Counted from the stretch's first letter, positions 1 through 9,039 are shown. The stretch is 64,000 nucleotides of DNA from an uncultured Prevotella sp. (GCA_900550035.1 URQS01000010.1:1-64000), one strand, 5' to 3'. The notes: generated by a model from the letters alone, not told the origin. Program-made: numbers and translations.

Positions 1-3
1 TTC

Positions 4-34
4 AAGGTCTAACGACTTTGGAGACCTTTTTTTA
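4..34 (+). terminator. Rho-independent terminator of an upstream gene outside the window
   Basis: The arms AAGGTCT (4-10) and AGACCTT (22-28) form a stem with an 11-base loop, followed directly by a run of T on the plus strand. This fits termination of a plus-strand gene lying before the window. Confidence 0.6.
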
Positions 35-118
35 TGTATCTATATTTTCCTTCACCTACGCTATATATTCTGAAGCGTACATCCTGCTATTTAGTTTTGT
101 CTATGAACTACTATGGAC

Positions 119-149
119 TTGTTTGTAAAATAAAAATCCATTAACTTTG
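119..149 (+). promoter_or_regulatory. Bacteroidota-type promoter for the TonB-C-like gene
   Basis: TTG (119-121), 20 bases, then TAACTTTG (142-149) matches the -33/-7 promoter known in Bacteroides and relatives. The bases around the -33 box (CTATGGACTTGT) nearly repeat those in front of the gene at 832. Confidence 0.65.
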
Positions 150-184
150 TCATCATAAAACTATAACAATTATAATTTAAAAAA

Positions 185-607
185 ATGAAAAACGTAGTAA
201 TAAAACTTTTCTTTGTTGCAGTTCTAAGTGTGCTCGCAACTTCTCATGCTTTTAGTCAGTCAAATCAGCAAGCTAAAGAAACCGAGGGAATCAAATCAAG
301 CCAAGTTATAGAAGAGATGCCAATGTTTCCTGGTGGTGAAAAAGCTTTAGTGACTTACCTTAAAGAGAATCTTAAATATCCAACAGTTCCTGCAGAAAAT
401 GGAATTCAAGGTAGGGTAATAGTATTGTTTAAAGTCGAGGCTGATGGTAGCCTCACCGACGTGCGAATAGGAGGTAGTGTTGACCCTTCTATTGACAGAG
501 AAGCATTACGTCTTGTAAAGGCTATGCCCAAATGGATACCAGGTAAGCAGGATGGAAAGCCTGTGCCAGTGAAGTTTCAAGTACCAATTACTTTCAGATT
601 AAATTAA
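185..607 (+). CDS. Secreted TonB C-terminal-domain protein
   Basis: The 140-residue product has an N-terminal signal peptide (about 1-25, ending near SHAFSQ) and a TonB C-terminal domain over about 45-140. The segment GGEKALVTYLKENLKYP, the glycine-valine strand GIQGRVIVLFKVEADGS and the terminal P-I-T-F are typical of Bacteroidota TonB-C proteins. Classical TonB carries an uncleaved membrane anchor and a proline-rich spacer; neither is seen here. A periplasmic or envelope-associated TonB-C module is therefore more likely than a full energy transducer. It has its own promoter at 119-149 and is followed by a strong hairpin at 666-714, so it is probably transcribed alone. The family call is solid, but the partner is unknown. 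Confidence 0.85.
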   Translation: MKNVVIKLFFVAVLSVLATSHAFSQSNQQAKETEGIKSSQVIEEMPMFPGGEKALVTYLKENLKYPTVPAENGIQGRVIVLFKVEADGSLTDVRIGGSVDPSIDREALRLVKAMPKWIPGKQDGKPVPVKFQVPITFRLN

Positions 608-665
608 TTAATTTAACTTTCGCAAGTTCAGAGAATTAATAAAATAGTCTTTATTTCTATATTTT

Positions 666-714
666 GGCGTTAAAGTAATCTGTTTCATTTTGACGAAACG
701 ATTACTTTAACGCC
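666..714. terminator. Perfect 15-base stem after the TonB-C gene
   Basis: GGCGTTAAAGTAATC (666-680) and its exact reverse complement (700-714) flank an inner GTTTC/GAAAC stem. Only a short T-rich stretch follows, so this is a terminator or mRNA-stabilising hairpin rather than a textbook intrinsic terminator. Confidence 0.5.
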
Positions 715-773
715 CTAACTGTTTTTATAGACTGTCTTGTTCTTACAATTTTCATTTGTGAACCATTATGGAC

Positions 774-804
774 TTGTACAAGTCGTAAATATCTGATAAC
801 TTTG
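774..804 (+). promoter_or_regulatory. Promoter of the SPFH/peptidase operon
   Basis: TTG (774-776), 20 bases, then TAACTTTG (797-804). The start codon of the first gene lies 28 bases downstream of the -7 box. No comparably good promoter is obvious in the short gaps inside the following gene run, so this one probably drives 832-9867. Confidence 0.65.
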
Positions 805-831
805 TTCCTTACTTAATGATATTTTTATGAT

Positions 832-1035
832 ATGGGAGCTATATTTCTGATTATTCTTATAGGATTATTCTTGTTCGTGATCCTTGGCCTATTAGGTTGG
901 GGAGTTCAGTTATTGGGTTTTATAGGAAGTTTTTTAGGCGGGGGAATCACTGGTTGTCTCGGCTGTCTCGGTAGATTCATTTGGTTTATCTTTGCTGCCA
1001 TAGTTATTATTATTCTTGTTTGTTCTGTCTTATAG
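832..1035 (+). CDS. Small two-helix membrane protein, first gene of the SPFH operon
   Basis: The 67-residue protein is almost wholly hydrophobic. One membrane segment spans about residues 3-27 and a second about 48-66. They are joined by a glycine-rich linker with a CLGCLG motif. There is no signal cleavage site. It sits 42 bases before the zinc-ribbon/SPFH gene and directly after the operon promoter, so it may be the membrane partner of the SPFH proteins; this is inference from position. Glycine-rich short hydrophobic proteins can oligomerise or disturb membranes, but nothing in the sequence proves either. I recognise no family. Confidence 0.7.
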   Translation: MGAIFLIILIGLFLFVILGLLGWGVQLLGFIGSFLGGGITGCLGCLGRFIWFIFAAIVIIILVCSVL

Positions 1036-1077
1036 AATACACTCTTACCTAATAACCTTTAAATAAAGACTTATATT

Positions 1078-3864
1078 ATGATATATTGCAAAAAGTGTGG
1101 CGCAATGCTACAATCAGGAATGAAGTTTTGTACAAAGTGCGGACAACCAGTCGACTTGCAACCTCAGGCTCCTCAGCAACCGATGGCGCCCCAACCCATA
1201 CGTCCTCAAGCACCGTTTATGCCACAACGACCGATGCAACCACAACGACCGATTATGCCTCAGCGCCCGATTCAACCTCAGCGACCGGTTATGCCACAAG
1301 CCCCTACTCCGCAAGCTCCACAAGCCAATAAGGGAATGTTCACCAATACCGTTCGCTCTGTGGCTAACGCTCTGACCGGCGGTGCGCTCAATCGTCAGAT
1401 AGCCGAAGAGCAGCGTCAAGCCGTCAATCAGCAAGTTGCTGAAGGACGTGCCGAAATACGCGAGGCAAGAAATGCGCAGCAGCAGGCTGAACAGGCACAG
1501 ATGGCAGCCGAACGTGAGGCAGAGCGTAGTCGCGACCGTCGCAGTATGGAGGCAGTAGATGGTGTTGACGTGGTGCGCGGCAGAACCATCTGGAACATTC
1601 AGCCGGGCGAGATAGCACGCAAGATAAGCGAGCGCGAACTTGACGAGATAGAGAAACTCAAGGGAATAATAGTACAGGAGGGTTGCACAGCCATCATCTT
1701 TGCTAATGGTGAGCTGGTTTCAACACTTTCGGCAGGTGCCTACCTATTCTATAAGTCGTTGGAAGAGGAGCAGGCAGCCATCAAGGCGGCTGTAGAGAAG
1801 GCAGAGAAAGACATGGCTGAAGCCGAAAAGCGTGAGCGCGACCGCAAACGTCAAGCTCAGCCTACATTCCGCGAACTTGGTGTCGTGGGCGAAGTGGGCA
1901 GAGGATTCAGTTGGCTCGGTCGTATCATCTTCGGCGAGAAGAAGGGTGAGCAGAAGGAGAAAGCCAAGAAGCGTCAGCTTAATTATGCACGCATCTTAGC
2001 CCGCATCACCCAGCCACCTATCTTATCAGTTTATCTGGTCAGCAACCGTTTCATCACGCTCACATTCGGCGGAGCTATGAATGAGGAAGGCGAACTTGCC
2101 TTCCGTCCCTATAACATACCGATGGGCATGCACGATGTGCAGATAGGCGTGTCGCTCCAGATGAGCGTCAATGACATCCATACCTTTGCCACCAATTATC
2201 TTGCCGACCGCAACAGCGTCACCACAAGAGAACTGCAGCAGATGCTCAACGGCTCTGTTGAGACCTTGTTGCGACAGGAGCTGCGCAATCAGAACTACGA
2301 ACAAGGCGGATTGACCGTCGACATGGTCAACGCTCTGAAAGAACATATACGTCAGACCATCGATCAGCAGGTGTATGGCATAGAATGCACTCAGGTGCTG
2401 AACATCACCGACAACAATAAGGACTTTGAGCGTTTCCGTCAGGTGGAACGCCAACTATATAATACGGAGAAGGAACTCGACTACATGCACCGCACGGGCG
2501 AATTTCGCAACCGTATGGAGGTGGAGGCTAACGCACAACAGATAGCTTCGGCTAAGAATGCTGAGGAACTGCGCCACGCTCTCCAGAAACTCAATATGGA
2601 CCAGCTTCTGCATGACGACGAGCTTGACCAGTTTGTCCATATGCTTGAAAGCCAGAAGCGCATACGTGAGGCAAAGACCGAGGAGGAAGAGTTTGAGGCT
2701 TTGGAAGACCTTCGCCGCAATCGACTCGTGAAGCAGGAGGAGATGGAGGTGCTCGAAGACGAACTTGCACACAAGCGAATCCCGCGTGAGGAGATAACGG
2801 AGATAATGCGCATACAGAGTCAGCAGAACATCGACGCTGCACGACTTAAGGCAGAATGGGCTCTCGACGACTCGCGCACCGACCATGACTGGGAACGCGA
2901 AGACTTGGAGCGCCGCCGCAACTGGGGCATCGAAGACGAAGAGCGTGAGCGCCAGTGGATGCAGGAGGAAAAGGAATACAACCGCCAGCGTGACCGCAAG
3001 ACCCAAGAAGACGACTACGACTTCAAGCAACTCATGCGCCAGCGCGAAATGGATAAGGAAGACCATCTGCTCGCTCGCAACGAGAAACTGGAGGACGACC
3101 GCCTTGCTTACGAGCGCAACCGTCAGGAGAAGATGGACGACGACCTGCTGGAAGCCAATCGTCACCAACGTCAGATGGACAAGCTGCAGCATATGGCGCA
3201 GATGCAGGCTCAGATTGACCAGCAGAAGTATCAGCACGAAGAGACAGTAGCCACGATACAAAGCAACGAGCAGATCAATCGCGACAACCAGTTTGCCAAT
3301 ATGACGGCAGAACAGATACGTGCAGCACAGCTCTCTCACCTCACCGCAGACGCACAAGTGGCAATGGCTAACGCCTACAATGGCGCTAAGGAAGCCGAAG
3401 CCTTGCGGAAGACCGCTGCCGAGAAGGAAGCCATGATGCAGCAGATGCTACAGATGCAGCAGCAGAACAGCAACGCGCAGATGGAGGCAATGATGAAGAT
3501 GGCTGGCATGATAAAGGATACTGCCACGGGCATCAGCGGAGCACAGCAAAGCCAGCAACAGCAGCGCATAAGCCAGCTGGAAGCCGACAACCGCCGACAG
3601 CAGGAACGCGTAGACCATACTCAGGATGTGGCAATAAACAATATCTCGCAGGTTAGCTCGGCAGCCGCCAACAACCTGAACGCCTTTAACGGAGGAATAG
3701 GCGGCAATGCAGCCAGTCAGCAAGCTCCTCTGCAGACTGCTCCACAAGAAGCAGCTCCTCAGCAGGACTTGATAGAATGTCAATGCTACAACTGCGGACA
3801 CACCATCCGCATAGCGCAAGGCACACCATGCTGCCCTGACTGTGGTGCTCCGTTCCAATGGTAA
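1078..3864 (+). CDS. Zinc-ribbon/SPFH-like protein with long charged coiled coil
   Basis: The 928-residue protein starts with a zinc ribbon (CKKC at 4-7, CTKC at 19-22). A proline/glutamine-rich linker (about 28-85) follows with repeated PQRP units. An alanine/glutamate helix and an SPFH (stomatin/prohibitin-like) region over about 160-480 come next. Residues about 480-830 form a very charged coiled coil rich in E, R, D and Q. The end carries a second zinc ribbon (CYNC at 903-906, CPDC at 919-922). There is no signal peptide or clear membrane span, so it is probably cytoplasmic and may form a ring or scaffold at the membrane like other SPFH proteins. It lies 22 bases before the clan CD peptidase gene, which suggests a shared complex. 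Zinc-ribbon and coiled-coil calls are strong; SPFH is moderately sure; function is unknown. Confidence 0.8.
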   Translation: MIYCKKCGAMLQSGMKFCTKCGQPVDLQPQAPQQPMAPQPIRPQAPFMPQRPMQPQRPIMPQRPIQPQRPVMPQAPTPQAPQANKGMFTNTVRSVANALTGGALNRQIAEEQRQAVNQQVAEGRAEIREARNAQQQAEQAQMAAEREAERSRDRRSMEAVDGVDVVRGRTIWNIQPGEIARKISERELDEIEKLKGIIVQEGCTAIIFANGELVSTLSAGAYLFYKSLEEEQAAIKAAVEKAEKDMAEAEKRERDRKRQAQPTFRELGVVGEVGRGFSWLGRIIFGEKKGEQKEKAKKRQLNYARILARITQPPILSVYLVSNRFITLTFGGAMNEEGELAFRPYNIPMGMHDVQIGVSLQMSVNDIHTFATNYLADRNSVTTRELQQMLNGSVETLLRQELRNQNYEQGGLTVDMVNALKEHIRQTIDQQVYGIECTQVLNITDNNKDFERFRQVERQLYNTEKELDYMHRTGEFRNRMEVEANAQQIASAKNAEELRHALQKLNMDQLLHDDELDQFVHMLESQKRIREAKTEEEEFEALEDLRRNRLVKQEEMEVLEDELAHKRIPREEITEIMRIQSQQNIDAARLKAEWALDDSRTDHDWEREDLERRRNWGIEDEERERQWMQEEKEYNRQRDRKTQEDDYDFKQLMRQREMDKEDHLLARNEKLEDDRLAYERNRQEKMDDDLLEANRHQRQMDKLQHMAQMQAQIDQQKYQHEETVATIQSNEQINRDNQFANMTAEQIRAAQLSHLTADAQVAMANAYNGAKEAEALRKTAAEKEAMMQQMLQMQQQNSNAQMEAMMKMAGMIKDTATGISGAQQSQQQQRISQLEADNRRQQERVDHTQDVAINNISQVSSAAANNLNAFNGGIGGNAASQQAPLQTAPQEAAPQQDLIECQCYNCGHTIRIAQGTPCCPDCGAPFQW

Positions 3865-3886
3865 AAACTAAAAATCAGAAAAGACA

Positions 3887-6604
3887 ATGAGCGACATAAA
3901 ACTTGATGGCGACGCGGCTGTGGTAGGCGGAATACATACCGACTCGCACAACACGCAAAACAACTATACCACCACGACCAACACCACCAACAACAGTACG
4001 GTGAACAACAAGACCGTGTATGAGGCACAGAAGACGCAGACTGAGATTTATCAGCAAAACGAACGTCTCTTTCTCGAAGCCGTGCAGGAACGTCTGGTGG
4101 ACGGCAAGCTGGACAATCTGCGTCTGGCTGAGCTGAATCAGCTGAGCATACAATGGCAAATAGCTCCTATGCGTGCCTCGCAGATAATCGACCAAGTGCG
4201 CCGCAACATCAGCGTGATGCAAGGCAGCAAGGGCAACGAGTTCTTGGCAGAGCAGACACTTAACGAGGTGTTTAATGCCATACAGACCAACCATACGGAC
4301 ATACTGCAACGCAAGTTTAATGGTCTGGAGCAGTTGGCTCGTGTGATGACGGCCGACAACAACATCCAGTTCTACTATCATCTGCTGCTTGCCTCGATGT
4401 ATCCCGACAAGTGCGCCCTTGCCTTCTTCGGTTCGCGCACCGACAACTACTGGCAACTCTTTTGGGCGCATGTGGCATTCATCAAGACAGGCAACGTGGA
4501 CAATGCCACCGTGCTCCTGCCAAGAATGGGCGGCTTCGGCTGTCCGCAAGGCGACATTGCCCTGCTGATGGCTCTCGACAATCTTGCCGACTATCACAAA
4601 AACGGCAAGCAGGACTACTACCGACAGCAGACCCTGCAATATCTCGACCAAGCCGTGCAGAACGGAATGAGCGAGCCTTTGGGTGCTCTGTGGTACGCCG
4701 TGAAGGAGAAGCTTGAGGACAAGCCACAGCCCAAAGAATGGTATCAGTTCTATTGCGACACCACCCTTGCCGAGCTAAAACCCAAGGAGAAAAGCAATAT
4801 GGCTGTGCCTCCGCAGATGCCAACGCCTCCACCCATGCCGAAGTTTAATGCGCAGAACGTGAAGCTTAATCAGATGCGCGGTTTCAATGCTCTGCAAGCT
4901 GCCAACAATATGGGATTGGGAATCGCTACTCCGCCTCCCATGCCGGGAGCATCAGCCGTACCGCCGATGCCGGGACAAAGCAAGTCGGCTCCGCAGCCCG
5001 CAGCCGATGCCTTGGAAGCCCGTTACGGCATAATCCTCACCAACGCCAATGCTTTGGCAAGAAAATACGGCTGCAGCACTCAGGACGTGTATGATGTCTT
5101 CAACGACTTCATACAGAACGCCTACGACCAGCAGATGTACTGGACATTCCTCGACATTGCCCAATACGGAATGGACTCTGCCAACGAGCCTCCGTCATGG
5201 ATAGAATGCAACGAGGCGGTGTCGCGCTGCATAGCCGAAAACAAGCTGACAGCAGGTGCCGACTTGCATCTGTTTATAATAGGTGGCGACGACGTCATTC
5301 CTATTCCGCGTGTGGAAGACCCGTGGCAGTATGGCAGCGAACGAATACCCACCGACACATGCTACGCCTTTGAAGGCACCTACATCGTGGACCTGCTGGA
5401 CAACCGCGACTCCGACTTCACCGTAGGATGCGCCCGAAACAATGTGGCTCGACTGCCGCTGGAAGACGGAAAACTCAGTACGGACATACGCAGCGACCTC
5501 GGTGCTTACTTCAATATCAGCGGTATGTACGGCGACGGAATACCCGTAGGCAATGTGTTGATGATAAGCAATCGCGACTGGATTCCTGCCAGCTGCACGA
5601 TGACCCAGCACCTTCCGCTACTTTACAACAACGACGACCCTGAACTCATACGCAACGGAATGTACATCAGTCCTAAGCTGCTGACGCAAGACGCCGAAAG
5701 CCTCGGCATCTACTGCAAGTCTCTGGACAATGCCGACATGCTGATGTTCAATCTGCATGGTGCCGACGCAAAGGGAATGTGCGGATTCTATAGCGAGGCA
5801 GAAGCCTTCAATCCTTCGCTTCTCAGCCATGGCAAGGCAAGGGTGTTCAACACCGTGGCATGCTTCGGTGCACGATATGCCGGTTATGATCGCAACGACT
5901 CGATGTTGCTCAGCGCCCTCTATGGAGGAGGCGTATTGCTCTATACCGGTTCGCTCGTGTCAGTGCCTATGTTCAGCAACGGGGAGAACGACGAGGTGCG
6001 TGAGCTGATACTCAATCCGGGTACGGGCAGCGAGGTGCTTATGCGCCTTTATCCTCTCTATCAGTTTAAGGGTATGACGGGAGGCAAGGCCCTGCTGCAA
6101 GCCAAGTGCGACTACTTCAATATGTGCCGCAATATAGAGGACGACTGCTTCTCTATGAGCACAGCCTTGATGTTCTGCCTCTATGGCAACCCGATGCTTA
6201 ATGTGCGACGCAGCGACCACGTCATTGAGTCGGCTTTGCGTAACGATGCCATGCCGCCTGCCGCAGTAAAGGCTGACGGAATGCCGCTCAAGAAGACCAT
6301 GCGCCAGCGACTGATGCAGAAAGACGTGAACAGCCAGTCGCTCATCGACCAGATACGCGGATATGTGGACGACAATCTGAACGCCATCCGAACGATGGTG
6401 GAACAGCATCTCTATCGGCAGTTGGGACTGAACCCGCAGACGCTGGACAGCATCGACCAATTCAGCCGACCCACCATCGACGGCAACTACGAGATGGGCT
6501 ACTCATTCAACTATCATGACCCTAACCGACAGTATGGTGCCGACACCTTTGTGGAGGTGGATGCGAAGGGCAAGACAAAGAGAATTTACACAACTAAAAA
6601 ATAA
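3887..6604 (+). CDS. Clan CD cysteine peptidase-like protein (C25/caspase-like)
   Basis: The 905-residue protein has the clan CD signature: a hydrophobic strand ending in His-Gly (LMFNLHG, His624) and, 35 residues later, a hydrophobic strand ending in Ala-Cys (VFNTVACFGARY, Cys659). Gingipains (family C25) have the same order and a similar spacing. Residues 20-45 are Asn/Thr-rich. Residues 62-108 form a helical segment with an internal DG resembling the N-terminus of the proteins at 7865 and 8786. Residues about 110-280 are helical, and 300-370 are a Pro/Met-rich linker (PPMPG repeats). No signal peptide is seen, unlike secreted gingipains, so it should act inside the cell. It lies 22 bases from each neighbour, between two SPFH genes. 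Peptidase fold is likely; substrate and activation are unknown. Confidence 0.75.
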   Translation: MSDIKLDGDAAVVGGIHTDSHNTQNNYTTTTNTTNNSTVNNKTVYEAQKTQTEIYQQNERLFLEAVQERLVDGKLDNLRLAELNQLSIQWQIAPMRASQIIDQVRRNISVMQGSKGNEFLAEQTLNEVFNAIQTNHTDILQRKFNGLEQLARVMTADNNIQFYYHLLLASMYPDKCALAFFGSRTDNYWQLFWAHVAFIKTGNVDNATVLLPRMGGFGCPQGDIALLMALDNLADYHKNGKQDYYRQQTLQYLDQAVQNGMSEPLGALWYAVKEKLEDKPQPKEWYQFYCDTTLAELKPKEKSNMAVPPQMPTPPPMPKFNAQNVKLNQMRGFNALQAANNMGLGIATPPPMPGASAVPPMPGQSKSAPQPAADALEARYGIILTNANALARKYGCSTQDVYDVFNDFIQNAYDQQMYWTFLDIAQYGMDSANEPPSWIECNEAVSRCIAENKLTAGADLHLFIIGGDDVIPIPRVEDPWQYGSERIPTDTCYAFEGTYIVDLLDNRDSDFTVGCARNNVARLPLEDGKLSTDIRSDLGAYFNISGMYGDGIPVGNVLMISNRDWIPASCTMTQHLPLLYNNDDPELIRNGMYISPKLLTQDAESLGIYCKSLDNADMLMFNLHGADAKGMCGFYSEAEAFNPSLLSHGKARVFNTVACFGARYAGYDRNDSMLLSALYGGGVLLYTGSLVSVPMFSNGENDEVRELILNPGTGSEVLMRLYPLYQFKGMTGGKALLQAKCDYFNMCRNIEDDCFSMSTALMFCLYGNPMLNVRRSDHVIESALRNDAMPPAAVKADGMPLKKTMRQRLMQKDVNSQSLIDQIRGYVDDNLNAIRTMVEQHLYRQLGLNPQTLDSIDQFSRPTIDGNYEMGYSFNYHDPNRQYGADTFVEVDAKGKTKRIYTTKK

Positions 6605-6626
6605 TTAAAAACTGAAATAATATTTT

Positions 6627-7814
6627 ATGGGATTCTTTGGTTTTAAGTCTTCCCGCGAAGTGGAAGAAGAAAAGAGACAGGCAGCGGAAGAGGCTGCAAG
6701 AAGAGTGGAGCAGACCAATCTGACCAACCTCAGCAATCTGAGCAAGGGCAGTCAGGTGAACTTTGCCATTCCTTACTTCGACGTGTTCGACCCGCGTCTG
6801 CAAGACTATGGTGTGCCAGTGGCTGTACACGGTGCCATTGTCTATGCCATTGAGGATATGGACCTCTTCCATAGCGTTAACCGCAACGAGGCTTACAGCG
6901 ACGAAACCTTTAAGAACAAGCTTCGTGGTCAGCTCACCAAGTTCATCAAGAGCGTGGTGGTGAATGCTCCTATAGACGCTCAGATTCCGGTGGTTCAGAT
7001 TGAGCGCAAGATTATGGAGATAAGCGAGCTAGTGCAGCAGCGTGTAATGCCGCAGGTGGAGAAGCTCTTCGGCATCACCATTCGCAGCCTCGACATCACG
7101 AGCATCAACATCGACAAGGAGAGCCGTGGCTATCGCGAGTTGAAAGCCCTTACTGCCGACCTTGAGAAGGAGCGCATGATGGCTCAGCACAATGCTCAAA
7201 TCTCTAACTTCAACCTCAACAACGACCTGCAGCAGGATATGCTCCGCAAGCAGTCGTCGCTTAATCTGGACGCTATGGGCAGAAAGCAGGAGCTCGACCT
7301 CGGCGGTCAGGAGGAACTGCAGCGCATGAACCTTGAGAACCAGCGCGAGACAATGCGCATTCAGCGTGAGGAGATGCAGCGTGCCTCTCGCCTACAGACC
7401 GAGCAGACCTTTATGGGTGCTCACCAAGCCAACCTCAATGCTGGTATGCTGAACAACGCTATGGACAACGGTATCAATGCCTTCCGTCAGCAGCCTATGG
7501 GCGGTGGTATGGGTCAGATGGGTGGCGTTCCGCAGATGCCGGGCATGGGTGGTGCGCCGCAGATGCCAGGTAAGGGAGCCAATGTTCCTCAGGTGCAATA
7601 CTTCATCGGCATAAACGGTCAGCAGTATGGTCCGTGTGACTGGAACAAACTGCAGCAGCTCGTTCAGCAAGGTCAGCTCACCCAGCAGTCGTACGTATGG
7701 AAGAACGGCATGGCGCAATGGGAATTTGCTGGCAACGTAGCAGAACTCGCCCCGTTGTTCCAAGGCACAGCTCCGCAGATGCCGGGAATGCCGCCGCAGA
7801 TGCCGGGGATGTAA
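6627..7814 (+). CDS. SPFH-domain protein with C-terminal GYF_2 domain
   Basis: The 395-residue protein opens with a charged helix, then an SPFH domain over about 45-190 (GVPVAVHGAIVYAIEDMD and a following helix ending EKLFGITIRSLDI). A coiled coil spans about 190-275, then a Gly/Met/Pro linker with repeated QMPGM units. A GYF_2 (DUF4339) domain follows at about 325-378 (IGINGQQYGPCDWNKL, then WKNGMAQWEF). The PQMPGM units recur at the C-terminus. GYF-type domains bind proline-rich peptides, and the two preceding proteins carry long proline-rich linkers, so internal docking is plausible but untested. Domain calls are strong; the biological role is not known. Confidence 0.82.
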   Translation: MGFFGFKSSREVEEEKRQAAEEAARRVEQTNLTNLSNLSKGSQVNFAIPYFDVFDPRLQDYGVPVAVHGAIVYAIEDMDLFHSVNRNEAYSDETFKNKLRGQLTKFIKSVVVNAPIDAQIPVVQIERKIMEISELVQQRVMPQVEKLFGITIRSLDITSINIDKESRGYRELKALTADLEKERMMAQHNAQISNFNLNNDLQQDMLRKQSSLNLDAMGRKQELDLGGQEELQRMNLENQRETMRIQREEMQRASRLQTEQTFMGAHQANLNAGMLNNAMDNGINAFRQQPMGGGMGQMGGVPQMPGMGGAPQMPGKGANVPQVQYFIGINGQQYGPCDWNKLQQLVQQGQLTQQSYVWKNGMAQWEFAGNVAELAPLFQGTAPQMPGMPPQMPGM

Positions 7815-7859
7815 AGAATAAGAGAAGTAAAAAAAGAATTATTGACATATTAAAAAGCG

Positions 7860-8118
7860 CAATTATGTTTTCAAAAGAATTAGAAGCATTGATAAATGCC
7901 TCACTTGAAGATGGTGTTCTTGAGGAATATGAGAAGGCAGCTATTGTGAAGCGTGCCAAATCAGAAGGTGTAGATATCACAGAGTTGGAAATCTACATCA
8001 ACTCTATTTTGCAGAAACGCAAGAGAGAGCACGACTTGGTTGAAGATGCCAAGCAAGAGAAGATTGACCAAAGGAAGAGAGAGGCATTTGGCAGAGTATG
8101 CCCTAACTGTGGCAGACA
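7860..8118 (+). repeat. Direct repeat copy 1, identical over 259 bases to 8781-9039
   Basis: Reading both copies side by side (offset 921), every base from 7860 to 8118 matches 8781 to 9039, synonymous sites included. After that the paralogues diverge quickly. This suggests a recent partial duplication or gene conversion. Confidence 0.85.
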
Positions 8119-8704
8119 AGTTCCTCCTATGACCTTGAAGTGTGAGTGTGGGTATGAATTCACAGAAGCAAGTACGGTTTCGTCGATACAAAAATTGTCA
8201 GATAAATTACTATCTGTAACCATAACTGATGAAGATAGCAGTGAGATAAGACATGCAGAAAATAAGCAAGTTATGAGAGCTAAAATTCTTACCAATAAGA
8301 AGGTTGATATAATCGCCTCTTTCCCAGTTCCTAACACAAAAGAAGATATTATTGAATTTTTGGCCATTTCAATAGTTGGAGCAAATAAGAAATTGGGATT
8401 TTTTGAAGTAAAAAGAAATTTTTATATACTTATTTCTGTCGTTTGTGCCATTATTCTAATTAAAAGCCTAATTGTCGGCTTAAGTGGTGATACTCTGACA
8501 GCTACTGGAATAGTAGTAGGTTCTGGTGTTATACTTGGTGCTTTTTGCACATTGTATCTTGAGTCAAAATCTTATTCTGAAGAAAAGATGAAAAAAGCTT
8601 GGCGTGAAAAATTTGATGAAGTAATGCTAAAAGCAAGAAGTCTGCGTGGTGACCCTGATTTCACGCAACAACTTAACTACTACGAAAATCTTTTGGATGA
8701 GTAA
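7865..8704 (+). CDS. DG-helical/zinc-ribbon membrane protein, copy 1
   Basis: I start this gene at the ATG at 7865 (MFSKELEAL), because the longer frame overlaps the 3' end of the SPFH gene and the tandem paralogue begins with the same residues. The 279-residue product has a helical domain at 1-52 with an internal ED-G motif (LINASLEDGVLEEYEK). A charged helix follows, then a zinc ribbon (C79-x2-C82, C93-x-C95, ending CGYEF). Residues about 180-240 hold two membrane segments, and a cytoplasmic tail carries SLRGDP. The first 259 bases of the gene region are identical to the next gene. It is probably a membrane-bound adaptor of the SPFH system. The N-terminal domain resembles TerB-like helical domains, but I cannot prove this. 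Confidence 0.75.
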   Translation: MFSKELEALINASLEDGVLEEYEKAAIVKRAKSEGVDITELEIYINSILQKRKREHDLVEDAKQEKIDQRKREAFGRVCPNCGRQVPPMTLKCECGYEFTEASTVSSIQKLSDKLLSVTITDEDSSEIRHAENKQVMRAKILTNKKVDIIASFPVPNTKEDIIEFLAISIVGANKKLGFFEVKRNFYILISVVCAIILIKSLIVGLSGDTLTATGIVVGSGVILGAFCTLYLESKSYSEEKMKKAWREKFDEVMLKARSLRGDPDFTQQLNYYENLLDE

Positions 8705-8780
8705 TAGTGGCTATGGTTACCGTTTCATAGATAACAATAGTTTTAGAAGTATTAAGACAATAATAACTCAATAAAAAAAA

Positions 8781-9039
8781 CAATTATGTTTTCAAAAGAA
8801 TTAGAAGCATTGATAAATGCCTCACTTGAAGATGGTGTTCTTGAGGAATATGAGAAGGCAGCTATTGTGAAGCGTGCCAAATCAGAAGGTGTAGATATCA
8901 CAGAGTTGGAAATCTACATCAACTCTATTTTGCAGAAACGCAAGAGAGAGCACGACTTGGTTGAAGATGCCAAGCAAGAGAAGATTGACCAAAGGAAGAG
9001 AGAGGCATTTGGCAGAGTATGCCCTAACTGTGGCAGACA
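8781..9039 (+). repeat. Direct repeat copy 2 (partner of 7860-8118)
   Basis: This is the second copy of the 259-base block. It encodes the DG-helical domain and the start of the zinc ribbon, including the first CxxC. The first mismatches are at 9040-9041, in the codon after CGRQ. Confidence 0.85.

Noticed and set aside
2455..3357. Long minus-strand open frame opposite the zinc-ribbon/SPFH gene
   Set aside because: It mirrors a highly charged coiled-coil coding region, which leaves antisense frames open by codon bias. It has no promoter and no recognisable domain.
7697..7864. Upstream extension of the first zinc-ribbon adaptor gene
   Set aside because: It overlaps the end of the SPFH gene in another frame. 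The paralogue starts at the equivalent of ATG 7865, and the upstream part is a PQMPGM shadow.
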